This document shows positions 5,504 to 9,001 of a stretch of DNA of 9,001 bases, piece by piece. The translations under genes were made by a program, and so were the position numbers. Source of the stretch: RGIG3009 sp045603285 (GTDB lineage Bacteria; Bacillota; Clostridia; Oscillospirales; Acutalibacteraceae). Below the pieces are notes generated by a model that was given only the letters and a program-made list of their open reading frames with translations, was not told the origin of the DNA and ran no database searches. How positions within the stretch are numbered: position 1 is the stretch's first letter; every line of letters begins with the position of its first letter. The stretch spans positions 1-9,001 of the forward strand of contig JAZULW010000063.1 in the NCBI GenBank assembly GCA_045603285.1, given 5' to 3'.

Positions 5504-5875
5504 ATGAACATTGATGCTTTAACAAACGGCGACAAAGTACGCATTGTGCAGGAACTCGTCCCCGGTAAACAGATCACGTTGGCGCACATCATTGCCAACC
5601 CCGACGACATACTGTATTACAAACTCGGTCTGGACCCTGCCGAGTCACATGCGGGTGCCATTGGCATTTTGACGCTGAGCCCCGCCGAAACCGCCATCAT
5701 TGCGGGTGACATTGCCCTGAAAGCCTCGGGTGTTACGCTTGGGTTTGTTGACCGCTTCAGCGGTACGGTCATCGTCACCGGAACGGTATCGCAAGTGGAA
5801 GCGGCGGTGGCGGCCATCACCGAGTATGCCACCACCAAACTCGGTTTTGACGTTTGTGAGATGACACGCACGTGA
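5504..5875 (+). CDS. BMC shell protein, PduU/EutS type (circularly permuted BMC domain)
   Basis: A 123-aa shell subunit. The N-terminal segment RIVQELVPGKQITLAHIIANP (13-33) and the later AIGILTLSPAETAIIAGDIALKASGVTLGFVDRFSGTVIVTG (about 52-93) are characteristic of the circularly permuted PduU/EutS group, which forms ring-shaped hexamers whose N-termini make a small beta barrel over the pore. It would tile facets of the compartment around the dehydratase. GGAGG (5491-5495) overlaps the end of the activase gene and sets the start at 5504. The stop codon overlaps the GTPase start (TGATG). PduU is thought to partner PduV, and here a PduV-like gene follows directly. Confidence 0.92.
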   Translation: MNIDALTNGDKVRIVQELVPGKQITLAHIIANPDDILYYKLGLDPAESHAGAIGILTLSPAETAIIAGDIALKASGVTLGFVDRFSGTVIVTGTVSQVEAAVAAITEYATTKLGFDVCEMTRT

Positions 5876-6333
5876 TGAAACGATTATTGTTGGTCGGCCG
5901 CAGCGGTTGCGGCAAAACGTCCCTCACGCAAGCCTTGCGTGGAGAACAGGTCCACTATCAAAAAACCCAAAGTATGGTATTTGACGATTTCCTCATCGAC
6001 TCTCCCGGTGAGTATGCGGAAAACCACGACCTCGGTGCCGCCCTGGCGCTGTATTCCTACGAGGCGGACGTGGTGGCCTTGCTCATCGCCGCGGACGACG
6101 ACTATTCGTTGTTTCCACCGTGTATCACCTGTTTGGTCAACCGCGAGGTGATCGGTATCGTCACCAAAATTGACAAAGCCGACCCGCACCGCGCCGAGAG
6201 GTGGTTGCGCCTTTCGGGATGCAAAACGGTGTATTTCGTCAACTCGGTCACACGGGAAGGGGTCGAATCCATACTCCAACATCTCGAAAACAACAAAAAT
6301 CAAACAGAAATTAAACAAAACACAGAAAAATAA
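5875..6333 (+). CDS. PduV/EutP-like small GTPase of the microcompartment
   Basis: A 152-aa P-loop GTPase. G1 is GRSGCGKT (8-15), a G3-like DSPGEY lies at 42-47, and TKID (97-100) is the G4 motif giving guanine specificity. EutP/PduV proteins associate with the outside of microcompartments, possibly for movement or partition; EutP of some species has also been proposed to act as an acetate kinase. The ATG at 5875 shares one base with the PduU-like stop; a GTG three bases earlier is possible but less likely. The last 15 residues (NNKNQTEIKQNTEK) form a polar low-complexity tail. A gap of 101 bases with a new promoter follows, so this gene ends the first block of the operon. Confidence 0.88.
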   Translation: MKRLLLVGRSGCGKTSLTQALRGEQVHYQKTQSMVFDDFLIDSPGEYAENHDLGAALALYSYEADVVALLIAADDDYSLFPPCITCLVNREVIGIVTKIDKADPHRAERWLRLSGCKTVYFVNSVTREGVESILQHLENNKNQTEIKQNTEK

Positions 6334-6344
6334 AGAAAATTATG

Positions 6345-6373
6345 TTGACTTTATAGGGTTAATATGGTATGAT
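6345..6373 (+). promoter_or_regulatory. Internal extended -10 promoter before the aldolase gene
   Basis: TTGACT (6345-6350), a 17-bp spacer and TATGAT (6368-6373) preceded by TGG form a strong extended -10 promoter. No terminator is seen between the GTPase stop and this site, so it supplements read-through. An imperfect inverted repeat (TATGGTA 6363-6369, TGCCATA 6376-6382) surrounds the -10 box and may be an operator. Confidence 0.78.
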
Positions 6374-6434
6374 GGTGCCATAAAAGGTAGAAAAGCAAAC
6401 AAAAAACAAATAAAAACAAAAGGAGAACGACAGT

Positions 6435-7241
6435 ATGGCTATGGTAAGCGAATACGAAATCAAAAAACAGATTTGCGAGATCGGCCGCCGCATTTATGAC
6501 AAAGGCATGGTCGCCGCCAATGACGGTAACATCTCCGTCAAACTCAACGATAACGAATTCCTCTGCACCCCCACGGGCGTGAGCAAAGGCTTTATGACCC
6601 CTGAGTTCATTTGCAAAGTGGACAAAGACGGCAAAGTCATTCAAGCCAACGCGGGTTACAAACCCTCTTCCGAAATCAAAATGCATATGCGCGTATACAA
6701 AGAGCGCCCCGACGTGAATGCCGTGGTGCACGCGCATCCCATCTATGCCACCAGCTTTGCGATTGCCGGCATTCCGCTGACGCAACCGATTATGCCCGAA
6801 GCGGTTATCTCCCTGGGCTGTGTTCCGATCGCTGAGTACGGCACCCCCTCTACCGAGGAAATTCCGGATGCCGTTTCCAAATATCTGCAATCCTTTGATG
6901 CCGTGTTGTTGGAAAACCACGGTGCGTTGTCCTTCTCCGACAGCTTGCAGAGTGCCTACTACAAAATGGAATCGCTTGAATTCTACGCACAGTTGCTCTT
7001 TATCTCCAAGCAACTCGGCGGTCCCAAAGAACTTTCCGAATCGCAAGTGCAACGTTTGTACGAGATTCGCCGTCAATTCGGTATGAAAGGCAAACATCCG
7101 GCGGACCTTTGCCCCAATGCCAAAGACGGTAAACCCAGCTGCCACGGTTGCGGCGACGGCAAATGCACGTGCGGCAAAGACAAGGAGAACGATCTCGTTT
7201 CCGAGATCACCAAACTTGTCCTTGCACAACTCGGCAAATAA
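6435..7241 (+). CDS. Class II aldolase (L-fuculose/L-rhamnulose-1-phosphate type) with Cys-rich linker and C-terminal encapsulation peptide
   Basis: A 268-aa protein. Residues 1-215 are a class II aldolase of the FucA/AraD fold: ANDGNIS (28-34) for phosphate/substrate binding, Glu80 in KPSSE as catalytic acid/base, zinc ligands His99 and His101 (VVHAHP) and His162 (LENHGAL). The expected reaction is cleavage of fuculose- or rhamnulose-1-phosphate to lactaldehyde and DHAP, feeding the diol dehydratase. Residues 226-246 form a Gly/Lys-rich linker with C226, C236, C239, C244 and C246. The last 18 residues (ENDLVSEITKLVLAQLGK) are an amphipathic helix typical of encapsulation peptides, so the enzyme is likely a lumen cargo. 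AGGAG lies about ten bases before the ATG at 6435; a second ATG at 6441 is possible. Confidence 0.92.
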   Translation: MAMVSEYEIKKQICEIGRRIYDKGMVAANDGNISVKLNDNEFLCTPTGVSKGFMTPEFICKVDKDGKVIQANAGYKPSSEIKMHMRVYKERPDVNAVVHAHPIYATSFAIAGIPLTQPIMPEAVISLGCVPIAEYGTPSTEEIPDAVSKYLQSFDAVLLENHGALSFSDSLQSAYYKMESLEFYAQLLFISKQLGGPKELSESQVQRLYEIRRQFGMKGKHPADLCPNAKDGKPSCHGCGDGKCTCGKDKENDLVSEITKLVLAQLGK

Positions 7242-7244
7242 GCA

Positions 7245-7724
7245 ATGGACGAACAAGCCTTACGTTCCTTGGTGGAAGCCGTTGCCCGCAATGTAAGCGG
7301 CGTATCGGGGGATATCACGTTGGAACAAGCACGGCGGCTCAGTGAAAAGGTGCGGCAGGAAGCGGCCCGAATGGGTGTGAAAGCCGTGGTTGCCATTTCT
7401 AACCGTGCCGCGCGGCCGGTTTTGGTGGAATGTATGGATGATTCCTACATTGCCAGTTACGACGTGGCGGTACAAAAGGCGTTCACCGTAGTTTCGTTAA
7501 AAATGTCCACCTCGGACTTGAAACCGTTGGCACAACCCGGCGGTTCGCTGTACGGCATTCAATTCACCAACGATTGCCACATTGTCATCTTCGGCGGCGG
7601 TGAGCCGCTGCGTGACCAAAATGGCAACATCGTCGGCGGTCTTGGTGTCAGCGGCGGAACCGAGGAACAGGACACCGCATTAGCGGCTTTTGGCAAACAA
7701 CTCTTTGAGAAAGGCGGAATATAA
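7245..7724 (+). CDS. GlcG/HbpS-family (PduO C-terminal-like) protein with N-terminal encapsulation helix
   Basis: A 159-aa protein. Residues 24-158 match the GlcG/HbpS/PduO-C family: ITLEQARRLSEKVRQEAARMGVKAVVAIS, then RPVLVECMDDSYIASYDVAVQKAFTVV and a Gly-rich end FGGGEPLRDQNGNIVGGLGVSGGTEEQD. The PduO C-terminal domain is known to bind haem and related proteins act in redox or cofactor handling; there is no cobalamin adenosyltransferase domain here, as expected for a B12-independent system. Residues 2-17 (DEQALRSLVEAVARNV) form an amphipathic helix like known encapsulation signals, so it is probably a lumen component. It starts three bases after the aldolase stop with no clear ribosome site, suggesting coupled translation. 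Its exact function is unknown. Confidence 0.82.
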   Translation: MDEQALRSLVEAVARNVSGVSGDITLEQARRLSEKVRQEAARMGVKAVVAISNRAARPVLVECMDDSYIASYDVAVQKAFTVVSLKMSTSDLKPLAQPGGSLYGIQFTNDCHIVIFGGGEPLRDQNGNIVGGLGVSGGTEEQDTALAAFGKQLFEKGGI

Positions 7725-7727
7725 AGA

Positions 7728-8930
7728 ATGGACATCAATTCTTCCAACATTGAGCAAATTGTCCGTCAGGTGTTGGACGGAATGAAAGATGGCGCCCCGG
7801 CGAAAGCGGCGGCTCCTCGCGAAATTCCTTCCAAAGCCCGCGTGGCTATGCTCACAAGCCTCGAAAAATTCGAGCTGAAAGAATATCCGATGCCGCCCGT
7901 AGGCGACGACGATATTCTCGTAAAGGTGGAAGGCTGTGGCGTGTGCGGTACCGACGCGCACGAGTTTAAACGCGATCCCTTCGGCCTCATTCCCGTTGCT
8001 CTCGGCCATGAGGGTACGGGCGAAATCGTGAAGATGGGCAAAAACGTGAAGAAAGACAGCGCGGGCAAACCCCTCGCCATTGGCGATAAAGTGGTTACCT
8101 GCATGATCTTCAAAGACGATCCCGATATCACGATGTATGACCTTAACAAACAAAACGTCGGCCAAGGCGCCGAAGTGTACGGCTTGATTCCGGACGACGA
8201 CATTCATATGAACGGTTGGTTCGGCGATTACATTCTCGTTCGCGGAGGTTCCACGGTGTTCAACGTGAGCGACCTTGACCTTGATTCCCGTATTTTGATC
8301 GAGCCCTGCGCGGTGCTGATTCACGCGGTCGAGCGCGCGAAGACCACCGGTATTTTGCGGTTCAACAGCCGCGTCGTGGTGCAAGGTTGCGGCCCCATCG
8401 GTCTGATCTGCATTGCGGTTCTCCGCACAATGGGTATTGAAAACATTGTCGCGGTGGACGGTGAAGCCAAACGGTTGGAGTTTGCCAAAGAAATGGGCGC
8501 TACCAAAACGGTCAACTTCAAAGACCACAAGGGCATCGAAGCCTTGTCGGGTGCCGTGAAAGACGCGTTTGGCGGATACTTTGCCGATTTTGCGTTCCAA
8601 TGCACCGGTTCTCCCGTGGCTCACAGCAACATCTACAAATTCATTCGCAGCGGCGGTGGTTTGTGCGAACTCGGGTTCTTTATCAATGGCGGCGATGCCA
8701 CCATCAACCCCCACTTCGACATCTGCTCCAAAGAGATCACCACGGTGGGTTCTTGGGTATACACGCTGCGTGATTATGCCACCACCTTTGATTTCCTCAA
8801 ACGTGCGAAGGGTATCGGCTTGCCGATGGAGAAACTGATCACCCACAAGTTCCCCTTGGAACAGATCAACGAAGCGCTTGAAGTTAACCTGAAGATGGAA
8901 GGCCTCAAGATCGCCATCGTGAATAAATGA
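7728..8930 (+). CDS. Zinc-type (MDR) alcohol dehydrogenase with N-terminal encapsulation peptide
   Basis: A 400-aa medium-chain dehydrogenase. Residues 7-20 (NIEQIVRQVLDGMK) are an encapsulation-like helix, joined by an Ala/Pro-rich linker (21-36). The catalytic domain follows: GCGVCGTD (Cys73), GHE (His94, Glu95) and IEPC (Glu192, the sorbitol-dehydrogenase-style ligand) form the catalytic zinc site. The Rossmann motif is GCGPIG (220-225), and Asp244 at the end of the second strand favours NAD over NADP. The usual four-Cys structural zinc loop is missing; that region reads MIFKDDPDITMYDLNKQN. It may reduce propionaldehyde to 1-propanol and recycle NADH inside the compartment, or reduce lactaldehyde to 1,2-propanediol. 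Only three bases separate it from the upstream gene. Confidence 0.9.
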   Translation: MDINSSNIEQIVRQVLDGMKDGAPAKAAAPREIPSKARVAMLTSLEKFELKEYPMPPVGDDDILVKVEGCGVCGTDAHEFKRDPFGLIPVALGHEGTGEIVKMGKNVKKDSAGKPLAIGDKVVTCMIFKDDPDITMYDLNKQNVGQGAEVYGLIPDDDIHMNGWFGDYILVRGGSTVFNVSDLDLDSRILIEPCAVLIHAVERAKTTGILRFNSRVVVQGCGPIGLICIAVLRTMGIENIVAVDGEAKRLEFAKEMGATKTVNFKDHKGIEALSGAVKDAFGGYFADFAFQCTGSPVAHSNIYKFIRSGGGLCELGFFINGGDATINPHFDICSKEITTVGSWVYTLRDYATTFDFLKRAKGIGLPMEKLITHKFPLEQINEALEVNLKMEGLKIAIVNK

Positions 8931-8944
8931 TCGGAGAGAAAATC

Positions 8945-9001
8945 ATGATGGGAAACGCTACCGGCATTGTGGAGGTTTACGGCTTGGTTGCCGCGTTTGT
9001 C
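8945..9001 (+). CDS. BMC-domain shell protein, 5' end only (runs off the window)
   Basis: Nineteen codons are visible, reading MMGNATGIVEVYGLVAAFV. The pattern GIVEVYGLVAAFV is the first strand and start of the first helix of a canonical BMC domain (compare GMVETKGLTAAIEA in PduA). GGAGAG at 8933-8938 precedes two adjacent ATG codons (8945, 8948); spacing slightly favours 8948. A single-domain hexamer (BMC-H) or a tandem trimer (BMC-T) cannot be told apart from this fragment. It continues the same operon, 14 bases after the dehydrogenase stop. Confidence 0.85.
   Translation, partial: MMGNATGIVEVYGLVAAFV

Noticed and set aside
6363..6382. Terminator between the GTPase and aldolase genes
   Set aside because: The only dyad there has one mismatch, overlaps the -10 box and has no T-run, so it fits an operator better than a terminator.

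Overview
The window looks like a chromosomal segment of an anaerobic, probably gut-associated, Clostridia-type Bacillota. The reasons are strong GGAGG-type ribosome binding sites, near-consensus sigma-A promoters, a tRNA with encoded CCA, TM2/zinc-ribbon and ribbon-helix-helix (RHH) small proteins, and an oxygen-sensitive glycyl radical enzyme operon. No taxonomic marker is present, so this placement is inference.

Left part (1-1500) holds two small divergent modules placed back to back. A 61-aa RHH protein (minus) diverges from a zinc-ribbon/TM2 membrane protein (plus). A 57-aa RHH protein (minus) diverges from an unrecognised 125-aa protein (plus). Both divergent spacers carry long, perfect or near-perfect palindromes, which are likely operators. 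A strong bidirectional terminator separates the convergent TM2 and second RHH genes.

Middle part (1465-2182) has no protein gene. It holds a tRNA-Arg(ACG) on the minus strand with a consensus promoter and an intrinsic terminator. An exact 78-bp direct repeat duplicates the last 18 nt of that tRNA, its terminator and a piece resembling the 3' end of a second tRNA. The interval between the copies is dense in inverted repeats. Next come spaced direct repeats, which may be regulator sites, and a strong promoter driving the operon.

Right part (2183-9001, continuing past the edge) is a glycyl radical enzyme-associated bacterial microcompartment (GRM) operon. Its order is: B12-independent diol dehydratase (most likely 1,2-propanediol), its radical-SAM activating enzyme, a PduU/EutS-type shell protein, a PduV/EutP-type GTPase, a class II (fuculose/rhamnulose-1-phosphate type) aldolase, a GlcG/PduO-C-like protein, a zinc-type alcohol dehydrogenase, and the start of another BMC shell protein. 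Gene order and content fit the fucose/rhamnose-degrading GRM class with an encapsulated aldolase, known from Clostridium phytofermentans and Roseburia. The inferred route is: deoxysugar phosphate is cleaved to lactaldehyde plus DHAP, lactaldehyde is reduced to 1,2-propanediol, the diol is dehydrated to propionaldehyde by the glycyl radical enzyme, and propionaldehyde is reduced to propanol by the alcohol dehydrogenase or oxidised to propionyl-CoA by enzymes expected downstream. Aldolase, GlcG-like protein and alcohol dehydrogenase each carry an amphipathic encapsulation-peptide-like helix. A second, extended -10 promoter lies before the aldolase gene. The system type is known. The less ordinary details are the Cys-rich linker of the aldolase, the tRNA-linked repeat, and the palindromes and repeats in the control regions.
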